Shown: one piece after another, positions 21,785 to 32,159 of the stretch | Numbering within the stretch: position 1 is the stretch's first letter | How the letters are laid out: each line of letters opens with the position of its first letter | Assembly: GCF_900497805.2 (NCBI RefSeq) | Contig: NW_020946557.1 | Coordinates: 7,843,911-7,907,910, forward strand | DNA length: 64,000 bases | From: Vombatus ursinus | Taxonomy: Eukaryota > Chordata > Mammalia > Diprotodontia > Vombatidae | Direction: 5' to 3' | The notes under the pieces: model-generated | Seen by the model: the letters and a program-made list of their open reading frames with translations, nothing else | Databases searched by the model: none | What the model was told of the DNA's origin: nothing | Position numbers and translations under genes: made by a program

Positions 21785-21965
21785 TTTGAATTCAGTAAAC
21801 ATTTATTGGACATCTACATGAAGAGCAATGTGCTAGGTACTGAGGAGGAAAAAACTACTAGACAGGAATTCTTGTCATGCAATTCACAATCTATTAGAGG
21901 GATAAAATACAGACATAGATAACTACAATATAAAAGGATACACGACAGGTGTCCTGAGAACAGCA
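21785..21965 (-). mobile_element. LINE L2 3' end
   Basis: AGTAAACATTTATTGGACATCTAC, CAATGTGCTAGGTACTGAGGAGG and CACAATCTATTAGAGGGATAAAATACAGACATAGATAA are the L2 3' end in antisense. Confidence 0.7.
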
Positions 21966-21969
21966 TCAT

Positions 21970-22440
21970 GCTCACTCGGCACCTGGCCCTGTCTCTATCC
22001 CACCCCCAAGTGCCATGATTCTGGAGAGTAACCCCTGTGAAGAAGAGGGTCTGCCATTCCTGCCACTACCACCATTGGCTGTCAACCAACCGATGCTTCC
22101 TTAGCAGGCAGACCTTGAAGATGACAGTCAAGACCTGTGCTCAGGAGCCCTAGGAATTACTGTGTCTCACCTGGCTACCAGCCATAGTTCTAGCCCAGCC
22201 TCTGCTGCTTCCTCTGCTACTTTCCTTGTGGAGAAGAGAGTGCTCCATCCCTGATGTCCTTCCAGCTACCAATAGCAACTGCAGCACCTCATTCCGGAGA
22301 GCTTTGGGTACAGCATCTCTCCATTCTTTCTCCACTTTCTCCTTGCCCTCTTCCCCTCATCTCCCCATCGCTACTCTTGTTTCCAGTCTGGTTCTGAAAC
22401 CATTGTTCAGAGAAGCAGCCCATGTGGAGATGTAACCTCA
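21970..22440. other. Intron 1 unique-looking segment
   Basis: C/T-rich with frames at 22150-22489 on both strands that show no recognisable domain. I see no gene. Confidence 0.35.
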
Positions 22441-22650
22441 AAATAAAGGCAGCATAATATAGTGGAAAGAGTTTTGGCTGTGGAGTCACAGACCTGGGTT
22501 AAGTCCCACCTCTGATTACTACTAGTACCTGTATCACCTTGGGCAAGTACCTTCTTCCTCTGGGCCTGTTTCCTTATCTGTAAAGTAGGAGGACCGAACT
22601 GGATGACCTCTGATGTTCCTTCTAACTCTACATTTGTAATTCTTTTGGAT
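22440..22650 (+). mobile_element. CORE-SINE (MIR/MAR type)
   Basis: GCATAATATAGTGGAAAGAGTTTTGGCTGTGGAGTCACAGACCTGGGTT, then CACCTTGGGCAAGTACC, then TTCCTTATCTGTAAAGTAGG. The 3' end is GAACTGGATGACCTCTGATGTTCCTTCTAACTC. Confidence 0.8.
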
Positions 22651-22789
22651 CTTGCTATCTCCTGCCTTCTCTGCAGCCATAATACTAAAAACCCGGGGGG
22701 GGGGGGATTCTCATCACCAAAGTCCTTGGCACTGGCAAATTGTTAAAAATCAGAAATGGATATAGTTATTATTAATAATCAGTCAAAAT

Positions 22790-23250
22790 TTGTTGTCAGT
22801 AGTCAGTAAACATTTATTAAGTACCTGCCATGTGCCAGGTGCTGTGCTAAATACTGAGGATACCAAAAAAGGACAGTTCTGCCATCAAGGAGCTTACAAT
22901 CCTTCAACTCAAATGGGGGAAGACAGAACAGAGATGGAAGCTGAAAAGGGAAGGGGAAGAAGGTATCCAGTGCAGGGGTGTGATGGAGAAGTTGGTCAGA
23001 GAAGCCCACGAGTAGTGCAGCCAGGTGAGATGAGATGTCTGAGCTGAGTTCCTTCCATACATGGAGAGGGTTGGAGTTCATGGCCTCTCCTTCAAATGAG
23101 AGAGGCCAAGGGTAGTGATGAGGTAGAGCACCAAGGCTGATGAGATGTTGCAGGATGATGAGGTTATCCCATTATGAACTTCCTGGGATACAGTGGAGAT
23201 ATCCCATAGTAGTGCAGCCCAGTGAGAAATGAGGAATTTAGTGGAAATGA
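22790..23250 (-). mobile_element. LINE L2 3' end and adjoining region
   Basis: The antisense 3' terminus is well preserved (AGTAAACATTTATTAAGTACCTGCCATGTGCCAGGTGCTGTGCTAAATACTGAGGATACC, then CATCAAGGAGCTTACAATCC). Its right-hand side becomes hard to align after ~22950. Confidence 0.7.
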
Positions 23251-23399
23251 CACTAAAGAAACGTGGTACTATATGTTCTGCTGTTGCAGCTTGAGACCAT
23301 TGGCCTTTACCTTTTGCTCTGCAGCCAACACATGCTTTTGTCTATTGGAGTGGGACCTCTTTGAGCAGAGCTTTGTTTCTTTAATGCTCTAGATCTGTC

Positions 23400-23800
23400 A
23401 TGTAATAATACATTTATTACATAACATACTGTTCTATAAAGTTTGGTGGAGTTTTGTTGTTTTAAAAAGTGCTGCATTTGGAGTCAAAAGGATCACAGAA
23501 TCTCAGGTGGAAAAGAATCGCAGACTACATCTAGTTCCTGACCAGAAAGACCATGTACAGCATCTCGAATGGGGGCTTATGTAGCTTCTGTATGAAGACC
23601 TAAAGAGAAGAACTCACTGCTTCCCATGGCAGCCCATTCTGCTTTTGTATTGCTCTTTTTGCTTTTCTATCCCCAGAGAGTAGCACTATAACAGAGTAAG
23701 CACTTAATAAATGTTTTTTTTGTTCATTCATAGTAGAGATGTAAGCCAAGCATTGTGTGAAATCTGAAGGGTGAAGAATTATTACTAACTGCATGGATTA
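23400..23800. other. Old interspersed-repeat-like sequence in intron 1
   Basis: 23490-23640 (ATCACAGAATCTCAGGTGGAAAAGAATC, then GTATGAAGACCTAAAGAGAAGAACTCACTGCTTCCCATGGCAGCCCATTCTGCTTTTG) resembles a widespread ancient mammalian repeat that I cannot name with confidence. An L2-like tail (AGCACTTAATAAATG) follows at ~23700. Confidence 0.4.
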
Positions 23801-23804
23801 AGGA

Positions 23805-24030
23805 AGGTTTCAGGTTGTACAGTGGATAGAGTTTTGGACTTGGAGTCAGAGGAAGACCTGAGTTCAGATTATGACATCAGACACTTACTAGCCTTGTGAC
23901 CCTCTCTCAGCTTTAGTTTCCTTATTTGTAAATGGGAATAATAATAACCTTACAGGATTGTTATGAAGAGTAAATGAGGTAACATATGTAAAGCACTTTG
24001 AAACCTTAAAGTGATCTAAAATGGTGATGA
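23805..24030 (+). mobile_element. MAR1-type CORE-SINE
   Basis: TTGTACAGTGGATAGAGTTTTGGACTTGGAGTCAG, then GAAGACCTGAGTTCAGATTATG, then AATGGGAATAATAATAACC and AAAGCACTTTGAAACCTTAAAGTG. Confidence 0.8.
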
Positions 24031-24039
24031 TGATGAAGA

Positions 24040-24325
24040 AAGGGGGCAGCTGAGTGACACAGTAGTAGATAGAAGGCCGGGCCTGGAGTCTGGAGGACCA
24101 GAGGTCAGATCTAGTCTCTAGATAACTTACTAGCTGTTTGAGTCTGGGTAAGTTACTTTGTTTACCTCAGTTTTTTCATCTGTAAAATGGGGATAATAAT
24201 AGCACCTGCCTCCCAGGGTTGTCATGAGGAACAAAAATGATAATGATTGTAAAGTGCCTAGCATAGTGCCTGACTATAAGCATTCTATAAATGTTAACTG
24301 CTGCTGTTGTTATTTGAGTGGGAAA
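24040..24325 (+). mobile_element. MAR1-type CORE-SINE, near full length
   Basis: Head GGGGCAGCTGAGTGACACAGTAGTAGATAGAAGG, CORE with TTCATCTGTAAAATGGGGATAATAATAGCACCTGCCTCCCAGGGTTG, tail CATTCTATAAATGTTAACTGCTGC. Confidence 0.85.
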
Positions 24326-24489
24326 GAGCATGAAGGCAAAATTATGAGTAATTGCAGGACAGAAGAATGTGGAACCTGGGTGGAGGAAGAAGGATACTGG
24401 TATTGGGGCCCAGGGGGCAGCATGACCTTCTGGACCATAGTTTACAAAGCATTTGATTTTGTAACTCTAATGAGTTTCTGATATATTAT

Positions 24490-24640
24490 GGGCTATTGTT
24501 TGTCTTATCTCCTCACCTGCTCTTTGAGGTCTAGCACCTTGTCATACCTAAGCATTCAGTCTTTCCCCCAGGACTAGCACAATGCTTTAGACATAGTGGG
24601 CACTTTGTTGATTGAATGGGGATGAAAATATAATGTCTTA
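24490..24640 (+). mobile_element. LINE L2 3' end
   Basis: CTTTGAGGTCTAGCACCTTG, then CCCCCAGGACTAGCACAATGCTTTAGACATAGTGGGCACTTTGTTGATTGAATG. Confidence 0.6.
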
Positions 24641-24789
24641 GATACCTGGTCTGAGGAATTTGAACTTTATTACTAGGTAGAAACTATTGAAAAATTTTGA
24701 GAGGAATTATGTGACAAATATACACATATGTGTATATATATGGAAATTCCCTTGGAAAAGTTTAAAGAAGTGGGAAATGTTTTATAATA

Positions 24790-24948
24790 GTTTAGGTACA
24801 GCAGTGGATAGAGCACCAACCCTGGAGTTAGGAGGACCTGAGTTCAAATACGGCCTCAGACACCTGACACTTGACTAGGCTGTGTGACCCTGGGCAAGTC
24901 ACTTAACCCCATTGCCTAGCCAAAAAAACCCCCCAAATAATAGAAACC
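24790..24948 (+). mobile_element. Short tRNA-derived marsupial SINE
   Basis: GGTACAGCAGTGGATAGAGCACCAACCCTGGAGTTAGGAGGACCTGAGTTCAAATACGGCC, then CTGTGTGACCCTGGGCAAGTCACTTAACCCCATTGCC with an A/C-rich tail. ATAATAG occurs on both sides and may be a short, weak target duplication. Confidence 0.85.
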
Positions 24949-24949
24949 A

Positions 24950-25225
24950 AATGGGTTTTTCTGTATGCATTACGGATAATAGCATATGCAGTTCCACTGA
25001 GGCTGGGACCCCTCTCCTATTACATAATCCCTTAACAAACCCCTCCTGCCTTTTTAATATTCATAATTCTTACTAAAATCCATTTTGCTTTCCCTAAAGT
25101 TGCTGATTCCTCTTGGAACCTATCCCACTTCTGAGGGGTATCAATCCTCAATAAATGTCTATACTTGGATTAGAGTTGGTCTGACTCTGAATTATTTGAG
25201 ATGGTGCTGCCACAACACACCATGA
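24950..25225 (+). mobile_element. Possible solo-LTR fossil
   Basis: A pyrimidine-rich stretch leads to AATAAA near 25150 and then ~70 bases ending in a CA-rich terminus, an arrangement like the R-U5 end of an old endogenous retroviral LTR. No internal retroviral sequence is seen nearby. The family and exact ends are uncertain. It looks like an old, partial relic. Confidence 0.3.
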
Positions 25226-25229
25226 AACC

Positions 25230-26080
25230 GAAACATTATTGTTATATCATAACTTAGATAATACATTTTATGATGTATTAGAATAATTCCTTTTCTTTAG
25301 CACAAACAACAAGCAAGATGAAGTTAAAAATTCTTGGTGATTGGCCATTTTATAGAAATAATTGAATGAACCCAAGGCAGTAAAGATAGTTTGACTCTTG
25401 AGGACAGAGAAATTTAACAATTCCTGGAAGAATATTATATAAAGCAGGAGTAGAAATTAGGTAAGTGCCTTAAGCTCTTTTTTAAAATGAAACTGGGATT
25501 ACTTATGTCCAGTTAATGTTCTTTTAAAAAGGTACTTTCTCTAGTAGAATAGTTGAAATCCTCAATTGTATACGTAATTTCCATGCTTGGCACAGATTCA
25601 GATACAGACAGCTGACAGACACACTTCTTGTTCAGACAACTTCCCATTGCTATTGAATTGCTCATGTGATCCTAAAGTGTCCTGTCATCTTTGCTTTACT
25701 CTAAAAAAAGTGGGGAAAGGAGAGCATGGAACAAGTGAGACCATTTATAAAGAAAGCAAGGAGACTTTAAGAAACATTTTCAAACAATAGAGTTAGAATA
25801 CTTTTTGCCTGACTTTACTAGAATAAAATCTGAGCTTTCTCTAATTAAAAGAAGAAACTTTTTATTTTGTAACTATTCTTCCAACTAGTAGAACATTTCA
25901 CTGCAAGTTTTGCTCATTAGTAGATTTTGGAATGAAAGCCTTAGTAAATCAAGAGCTTTGCTCGGATAACCTGTACAAACTCATTTCATTTAGTAGTCTA
26001 TTTCTGTTTATTCTTATATTGATAACTTAAAATTTTAAAAATGAGAACACTCATCATCTCATGCTTTTTGCTGGGGATAC
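25230..26080. other. Intron 1 unique-looking segment
   Basis: No repeat or exon recognised. The open frame at 25587-25790 does not match NUS1 exon 2. Confidence 0.4.
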
Positions 26081-26084
26081 TAAT

Positions 26085-27020
26085 CAATTAATCAAGCATT
26101 TATTAAGCACCTCCAGGTGTTGGGGAGACAGTGAAAAAATGAAATATTCTCTGCCTTCAAGAAGCTTGCATCCATTGAGGGAGATATACATAAATATATA
26201 AAAAATAAATATAAGGTAAATTTATGTTAGGGGAAGGGTACCAGCAGCTGGAGGAGGGTCAGGAAAGGCTTTATATAGACAAAGTGGTACTTGAGCCGAG
26301 TGTTGAAAGAAATAGGATTCTGAAAAGTGGAGGTAAAGTGGTTGTACTTTCCTAGGGTTTAGAATAGAGGGATAAAGTGGTATGTGTGAGAAGCAGCAAG
26401 AAGGCCAGTTTGGTGTGAGAAGGGGAGTAATATATAATCAGGTTGGAAATGTAGGTTCATGCCAGGTTGTGAAGGGCTTTAAAAAGCCAAACAGAAGAGC
26501 TTATATTAGATCTTAGAGGCAATAGGGAGCCATTGGGAATTAAGTAAGGCAGTGACATTAGTCAGACTTTAGTCAGACATTAGTCAGCCCTTAAGGAAAA
26601 TCCCTTTGGCTGATAGGTATATTGGAGTAGAGAGATATGACTTAGGGACACCAATTCAAAGGCCAGTTCAGAGGAGATGAGGGTCTGAACTAGAGCAGTG
26701 GCCATATGGATAGAGTAAGGGATGGATGCTATAGTGATGTGGAGGTAGAAACAACAAGATTTAGCAGCTGGAAGGATGCTCCCCTTAAGGGAGCAGGTTT
26801 GGAAGCAGAATGAGTTTTAGGGGAAAGATAATTACTTCAGTTTAGGTTACATGTACTGAGTTTGAAATCTACAGGACATTCAATTTGAAATCGAGTAGGC
26901 AGCTAGAGATATGGGCCTGGAGCTCAGAAGAGACTAGATTTGGGTGTCATTTGCTTAGAGATAATAATTAAATGCCTGGGGAGAGAATTGATGAGGTCAC
27001 CCAGTGTTAGAAAGTCTGGA
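26085..27020 (-). mobile_element. LINE L2, ~0.93 kb
   Basis: The longest L2 here. It runs in antisense from the 3' terminus (ATCAAGCATTTATTAAGCACC) through GGGCTTTAAAAAGCCAAACAGAAGAGC and AGGCAATAGGGAGCCATTGGG. It goes on through the RT segment (GAGGATGAGGGTCTGAACTAGAGCAGTGG-like) to AAATCGAGTAGGCAGCTAGAGATATGGG. The coding frame is broken throughout. Confidence 0.75.
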
Positions 27021-27029
27021 GAAGATGGA

Positions 27030-27495
27030 GTTAGTGTATTAATACATTTAAACATGATTTTTGCCCTTAAGGAGCTTATAGGTGGGGAGACAACACAAGT
27101 GTTGTTAAAATCTAAATAGGTGCCACATCAATTGTATAGATGTTTAGGGAGAGGGCTGGGCCTGAGCAAGGACATGTAGGCAGAAAGGTACATTCTATGT
27201 TCAAGAGACAGCAAATAGGCTAGTTGGACTGGAATAGAGGATTTGTCTAGTAGAGTAGCTGGAGTTCATAGGATTAAATTGGAAGTTGATTAGCCAACTC
27301 AAGGATACATTAGGAAGGACTAGGGATATAAATTAAAAATGAAAGTCTCTGCTTCAAGGAACTTGCAACATATACATAAATAATAATATGCAAAATAAAT
27401 AAAAGGTAAAATTATAGTAGGGGGAATTGAAGGGGGAAGTAGAGCCACGCAGCTGGGAAAGAGTCAGGAAAAGCTTTGTATGGGGCTTGAGCCCC
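27030..27495 (-). mobile_element. Two further L2 3' end fragments
   Basis: 27040-27310 has TTTTTGCCCTTAAGGAGCTTATAGGTGGGGAGACAA. 27310-27495 has AGTCTCTGCTTCAAGGAACTTGCAACATATACATAAATAATAATATGC followed by GAAAGAGTCAGGAAAAGCTTTGTATGGGGC. Both are antisense. Confidence 0.6.
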
Positions 27496-27499
27496 ATTC

Positions 27500-28075
27500 C
27501 TTCTGATGAGAATTATAGTTTGATCTACTTTGTATCTCTCCTGATATTGTATTCAGAATCTATTTACTTATGTTGAATATAGCCACAAGATACTTGCTAT
27601 TTTGTTTTTATTCACCTATGTTTTCTACTGTATGTCCTCTTGTATAGGTAATTTTCACTTATGCAGAAGTTGTAGCATTTTTATTTGCAGGAATCATCAG
27701 ATGTTGATAGACCCTGACGTCCTAATAAGTGGACAAGGCTGCTATATGTCTGTGATTCCAGATTCATGAATAAATAGCAGGGAGCTTTCAGAAACTGCCT
27801 AGGCATGACCATGAGGCTTAGATGGCTCTTTGATGCTAAAATGTTAGCAAAGTCATGCTTGTTTTTATGTCCCTTCAGGTACAGTCAGCTCTAGAAGTCC
27901 ATCGAGGGATGCTCATTGTTGGAACCTAGTTATCACTACCCAGCTGCCATGGTAGCTGAGCTTTTGGGGCTATAGGCTGGATGGAAGTAAACCTTGTTTA
28001 TTTGATTTGGATTATTCATAAAAATCATCCATCCTTCCTAATGCTCCGTTTTTGTTTTGTTTGGTTTTTTTTGGA
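27500..28075. other. Intron 1 unique-looking segment
   Basis: No repeat recognised. A splice-acceptor-like TTATTTGCAG at ~27690 was tested as exon 2 and reaches a stop within six codons. Confidence 0.4.
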
Positions 28076-28077
28076 GG

Positions 28078-28205
28078 TTTTTTTTTTTTTTTTGGTGAGG
28101 CAAGCAAGACTTGTCCAGGGTCACACAACTAGTAAGTATTAAGTATCTGAGGCTGGATTTGAACTCAGGTCCCCCTGACTCCAACTCCAGTCCTCCTGAC
28201 TTTAT
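28078..28205 (-). mobile_element. Short tRNA-derived marsupial SINE
   Basis: A T-run, then AAGACTTGTCCAGGGTCACACAACTAGTAAGTATT, then TGAGGCTGGATTTGAACTCAGGTCCCCCTGACTCC in antisense. The far end of the head is missing. Confidence 0.75.
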
Positions 28206-28379
28206 CTTTTTTTCTTATTGAGTGTAATCTCAATTTAGTTGTAGTATTAACTAGTTAACATAGATATTTCTAGAAGAAATAATTGTCTTAGGTGTGTGAG
28301 TTGTGCAATGAAAAGAAAAAGCAAAAATCATTTTAGTGTTGCAGTTTCCAGTACTTCCAGGTAAGTTTATTAGGTTAAG

Positions 28380-28620
28380 CTGTGTGGTGGTTGCAGGGAA
28401 CATTGGATTTGAAATCAGGAAATCTAGATTTGAACTGAGGCTTGGTCAGTAGCTCTGTAACTTTGGATAAATCATTTAACCTCTCTGAACTTTAGTTTTC
28501 TCTTCTATAAATTGGAATAATAGTATCTATCCTGCCTGTTTCCCAGGGTTTGTGTGAGAATCAAATGAGATGACTGGTATGCCTCTGAAAGAATTTTGTA
28601 GATTATGAAACACCATCAAA
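28380..28620 (+). mobile_element. MIR/MAR1-type CORE-SINE
   Basis: GGTTGCAGGGAACATTGGATTTGAAATCAGGAAATCTAGATTTGAACTG, then ATAAATCATTTAACCTCTCTGAAC, then CTATAAATTGGAATAATAGTATC and CCCAGGGTTTGTGTGAGAATCAAATGAG. Confidence 0.75.
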
Positions 28621-28869
28621 ATTTTAGGTGTTGTACACACATTTATAAAAATTATGTAGACATAATTTAGAAGCACACATATAGGAATTTTTTTATTTTT
28701 AGCTTGCAGTTTTACATAGTTTACTTCCCAAGCAAGTTTTCATTGTTTTCTCTTGCTAACTGAATTGAGTTCAAATTCAGCTTCGCCTTGAAATTACAAT
28801 TCTGAAGTTATGTAGTTAGTAAACTTATACTTTAGTAATATCTCACCCATGGCCAAATTATGTAACCAG

Positions 28870-28995
28870 CTTCGATTTCATTGGTACAGGGAACTCCCTC
28901 TACTAATGCCTTTTGGTGCCTGCTCTACAATTTATAGTCTTAGAGAGTCCCTTAGAGCACTGAGAAATTAATTGACTTACCCAAGGTTGCAAATA
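28870..28995 (-). mobile_element. MIR3-like SINE tail fragment
   Basis: Same family as 4585-4700: TTTCATTGGTACAGGGAACTCCCTCTACTAATGCC, then GCTCTACAATTTATAGTCTTAGAGAGT. Confidence 0.5.
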
Positions 28996-29084
28996 ATAAT
29001 TATTGCTAATATCACAGCACTTTATATATGTCATTAGACCAAACCATTTTTTGTTGGAGGAGGGACTTAAATTCTTCCTACCCT

Positions 29085-30090
29085 TTTTAAAAAAACTAAT
29101 GTATTTTTAGTTTTCAACATTCACGTCCATAAACTTTTGAGTTTTAAATTTTCTTCCTCTCTCTTCCCGCCAAGAAGGCGTGCAATCTGATATAGGCTCT
29201 ACATGTACATTCCTGTTAAACAAAAGTCATGTTGTAAAGAAGAATTGGAACCAATAGGAGGAACTACGGGAAAGAAGAAACAAAACAAAACAGAAGGAAA
29301 AAAAGAGCAAATAGTACGCTATGATCTGCATTCAAACTCCATAGTTCTTTCTCTTGATGTGGATAGCATTTTCCATCATGAGATGTCTTGGAGATGTCTT
29401 AGATCTTTGCATTGCTGAGAAGAGCTAAGTCTACCAAAGTTAGTCATTGCACAATGTGGCTGTTACTGTGTACAATATTTTCCTGGTTCTGCTCATTTCA
29501 CTCAGCTTCAGTCCATACATATCTTTCCAGGATTTTCTGAAGTCCGCTTGCCCATCATTTTTTATAACACAGTAGTATTCCATTACATTCATATACCACA
29601 ACTTGTTCAGCCATTCCCCAGTTGATGGGCATCCCCTCAATTTCCAATTCTTTGCCACCACAGAAAGAGCTGCTATAAATATTTTTGTACATGTGGGTCC
29701 TTTTTCCATTTTTATGATCTCTTTGGGATACAGCCCTAGAAGTGGTATTGCTGGGTCAAAGGGTATGCACAATTTTATAGCCCTTTGGGCATAGTTCCAA
29801 ATTGCTCTCCAGAATGGCTGGATCAGTTCACAACTCCACCAGTGATGGCTTAGTGTTCCAATTTTCCCACATCTTCTCCAATATTTATCATTTTCCTGAT
29901 TTGTCATGTTAGCCAACCTGATAACTGTGATATAGTACCTCAGAGTTGTTTTGATTTGCATCATTCTGATCAATAGTGATTTAGAACATTTTTTTTCATA
30001 TAACTATAGATAGCTTTAATTTCTTCATCTGAAAATTGCCTGTTCATATCCTTTGACCATTTATCAATTGGTGAATTCTTCCTGCTTTTG
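29085..30090 (-). mobile_element. L1 3' end with open ORF2 C-terminus
   Basis: About 1.0 kb of 3' UTR plus the end of ORF2. The frame 29440-29973 (177 aa) is open and holds MQIKTTLRYYITVIRLAN, then the Cys-rich WRRCGKIGTLSHHWWSCELIQPFW, then PFDPAIPLLGLYPKEI and GEWLNKLWYMNVMEYY. This is the standard L1 C-terminal domain, so the copy is fairly young. The copy is 5'-truncated and lacks the endonuclease and RT. Confidence 0.9.
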
Positions 30091-30309
30091 AGGCCAGCTT
30101 TTTCTCCACTATTTATACTTTCAGTATTACTGAAATACAGGATCTTCATAAACTTCTTGTACAGCTGGCTTTATGTGATAGGGGAAAAAAGTGTAAATGG
30201 CACTGAAAGGCAAATTGACTATTCTTATTCAAGTTGATAGAGACTTTAACTCTATTAGCTATATATCCCTGTGGGAACAATTTTTTATTTCTTAGGATTA
30301 GAATGGAAC

Positions 30310-30465
30310 TGTGGTATGGTGGAAAGAGCACTCAATTTGGAATCAGATTTGGTTCTGTCAGTTCCTTAGAAGATGTGTGAATTTGGGCAAGGCACTTCTC
30401 TATGATTGTATTTCCTGGTCTGCAAAATAACTGCTTCAGAGTTGTGTCAAACGTACTATAAACCA
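30310..30465 (+). mobile_element. MIR/MAR-type SINE fragment
   Basis: TGTGGTATGGTGGAAAGAGCACTCAATTTGGAATCAGATTTGG, then GTGTGAATTTGGGCAAGGCACTTCTC, then GGTCTGCAAAATAACTGC. Confidence 0.7.
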
Positions 30466-30470
30466 TAAAA

Positions 30471-30480
30471 NNNNNNNNNN
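30471..30480. other. Assembly gap (10 N)
   Basis: Ten consecutive N, 114 bp before exon 3. A round number of N usually marks a gap of unknown true length, which could hide NUS1 exon 2. Confidence 0.95.
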
Positions 30481-30594
30481 TTTTCATCTTTTGAAAAATT
30501 TGGACCTGAAGTTTGCGTTTTTAAAACAACTTGCTTGCTTTTCAAATAACTTTGAAAAATGGTGTGTTATATTTTGCTTACTTTTTTCTTCCAG

Positions 30595-30744
30595 TTTTAA
30601 ATTGCCAATCATCAGTGAAGGTGCTGTCTCCAGAAGATGGAAAAGAAGATATTGTGAGAGCTGCTCGAGACTTTTGCCAGTTAGTAGCTCAGCAGCAAAA
30701 GAAATCCACAGACATGGATGTCAATGTTTTAGACAATTTACTTA
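30595..30744 (+). CDS. NUS1: NUS1 exon 3
   Basis: A pyrimidine tract and CAG acceptor (30592-30594) precede 150 bases ending before GTAAGT at 30745. The first two bases complete a Val codon, and the encoded (V)[49 protein letters not shown] matches the middle of mammalian NUS1 with conservative changes. This belongs to the cis-prenyltransferase-like fold that pairs with DHDDS. The exon ends with one base of a Ser codon, in phase with exon 4. Confidence 0.95.
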
Positions 30745-31036
30745 GTAAGTTAACTAATTCTACTTTTAAAAAATTGTGATAGACAAATGTAAAATCTTAA
30801 AAATAGTAATAACTAAAAGTATCCCCCAAAATGAAAAAGCAGCTGTTAGTAAAATTAAATACGTATCACATAGTGAAAATTAAATATATATCAGTACTAA
30901 AAATGAAATGGATTACATGTAAGCAGTGCTTTTAGACTAGACTAATGACAAATATGGATAATTCCTTTGATTGTCGGGGAGGGTTGCTATTAAAGAAAAC
31001 AATGCTTAGGTTTCTTCGTTAATTATGGCCCCTCTT

Positions 31037-31622
31037 TTTTTATTACTTTATTTTGATTTATCAGCAATCACTTCCATAAGCTTTTGAGTTTTAAATTTTT
31101 ATCCCCCTACCTCCTCAAGACGGTGCACAATCTGATATAGGCTATATATATACATTCCTATTAAGCATATTTTCACATTAGTCATGTTTGTAAGGAAGAA
31201 TTAGAACCAATAGGAGGAACCACCAGAAAGAAGAAACAAAACAAAACAGAAGAAAAAAAACTAGCAAATAGTATGCTTCGATCTGCATTCAAACTCCATA
31301 GTACTTTCTTTGGATGTGAATAGTATTTTCCATCGTGAGACTTTTGGAGATGTCTTAAATCCTTGCACTGCTGAGAAGGACTCAGTCTATCAATGTTAGT
31401 CATCCTACACCATGTCTGTTACTATGTACAATTTTCTCCTGATTCTGCTCATTTCATTCAGCATCGGTCTATACAAGTCTTTCCAGGTTTTTCTGAAGTC
31501 TGTTTGCTCATCATTTCTTATAGCACAATAGTATTCCATCAAATTCATATACCACAACTTGTTCAGCCATTCCCCAGTTGTTGGGCATCCCCTCAATTTC
31601 CAATTCTTTGCCACCACAAACA
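31037..31622 (-). mobile_element. L1 3' end with target duplication
   Basis: Antisense 3' UTR and ORF2 end (VVAKNWKLRGCPTTGEWLNKLWYMNLMEYY in the frame 31405-31617). The 9-bp sequence GCCCCTCTT flanks it at 31028-31036 and 31623-31631. That is a target-site duplication and gives exact ends. The copy is 5'-truncated to ~0.59 kb. Confidence 0.9.
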
Positions 31623-31734
31623 GCCCCTCTTAAAAACGGAAATTTTATTTATGTTTTAGTGATTTTTTTTTGTCCTACACTTAAAAGAAACAAATATCAA
31701 CATTTAAGTTATTTAAAGAAGAACACTTGCATTT

Positions 31735-31920
31735 AATAAATTTAGATTAGGATTTTAGAGATGGAAGTTACATATTAGAAGTAATCTAGTTCAACCAGCC
31801 ATTTGATAGATGAGTAAACTGAACCCCCAGTTGTAAGCAGCAGAGTGAGAATTTGAACTCACCCATAGGTTCTCGTCCCAAAGTCCACGTTCACCTGATT
31901 ACAAGTTTGACTTTGCTTTT
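31735..31920 (-). mobile_element. MIR fragment
   Basis: TTTAGAGATGGAAGTTACATATTAGAAG, then AGATGAGTAAACTGAACCCCCAG, then GCAGAGTGAGAATTTGAACTCACCCATAGG in antisense. Confidence 0.7.
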
Positions 31921-32159
31921 TAGGAATCTTTCCATCATATCCAAATTGAGCTTTTTGATACAGCTTGTCATTTCTTTATTAGTGTCTGTATTTATCTCTT
32001 GACTTAAAAAAAAAAAAAGTGATTAATCCGGAAGACCAAAATGCTACCTTAATAGCTCTACTCTAAGTACATCCTTAAGTTCTACAAGTCTTTTAAAGAT
32101 GTAGCAACAGATATTATTTTGACCTTTTCATTATTATTATCAGTAAAATGTAAAACAAG

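Larger units (their letters stand above)
19546..30594 (+). other. NUS1: NUS1 intron 1 with exon 2 unaccounted for
   Basis: Exon 1 ends with one base of a Gly codon, and exon 3 begins with two bases of a Val codon, so the missing exon must be a multiple of three. The mammalian exon 2 coding for about IFKRNNSRLMDEILKQQQ to NDKDDQ (42 codons, from memory) was not found on reading the intron. The 10-N assembly gap at 30471-30480 is the likeliest place. The rest of the intron is L2, MAR1/MIR, L1 and short unique stretches. Confidence 0.75.

Noticed and set aside
27681-27720. TTATTTGCAG acceptor followed by GAATCATCAG as NUS1 exon 2
   Set aside because: Joined in phase with exon 1 it hits a stop after five codons and shows no similarity to the expected residues.
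29440-29973. 177-aa minus-strand frame as a host gene
   Set aside because: It is the C-terminus of L1 ORF2, matched by many copies in the window.
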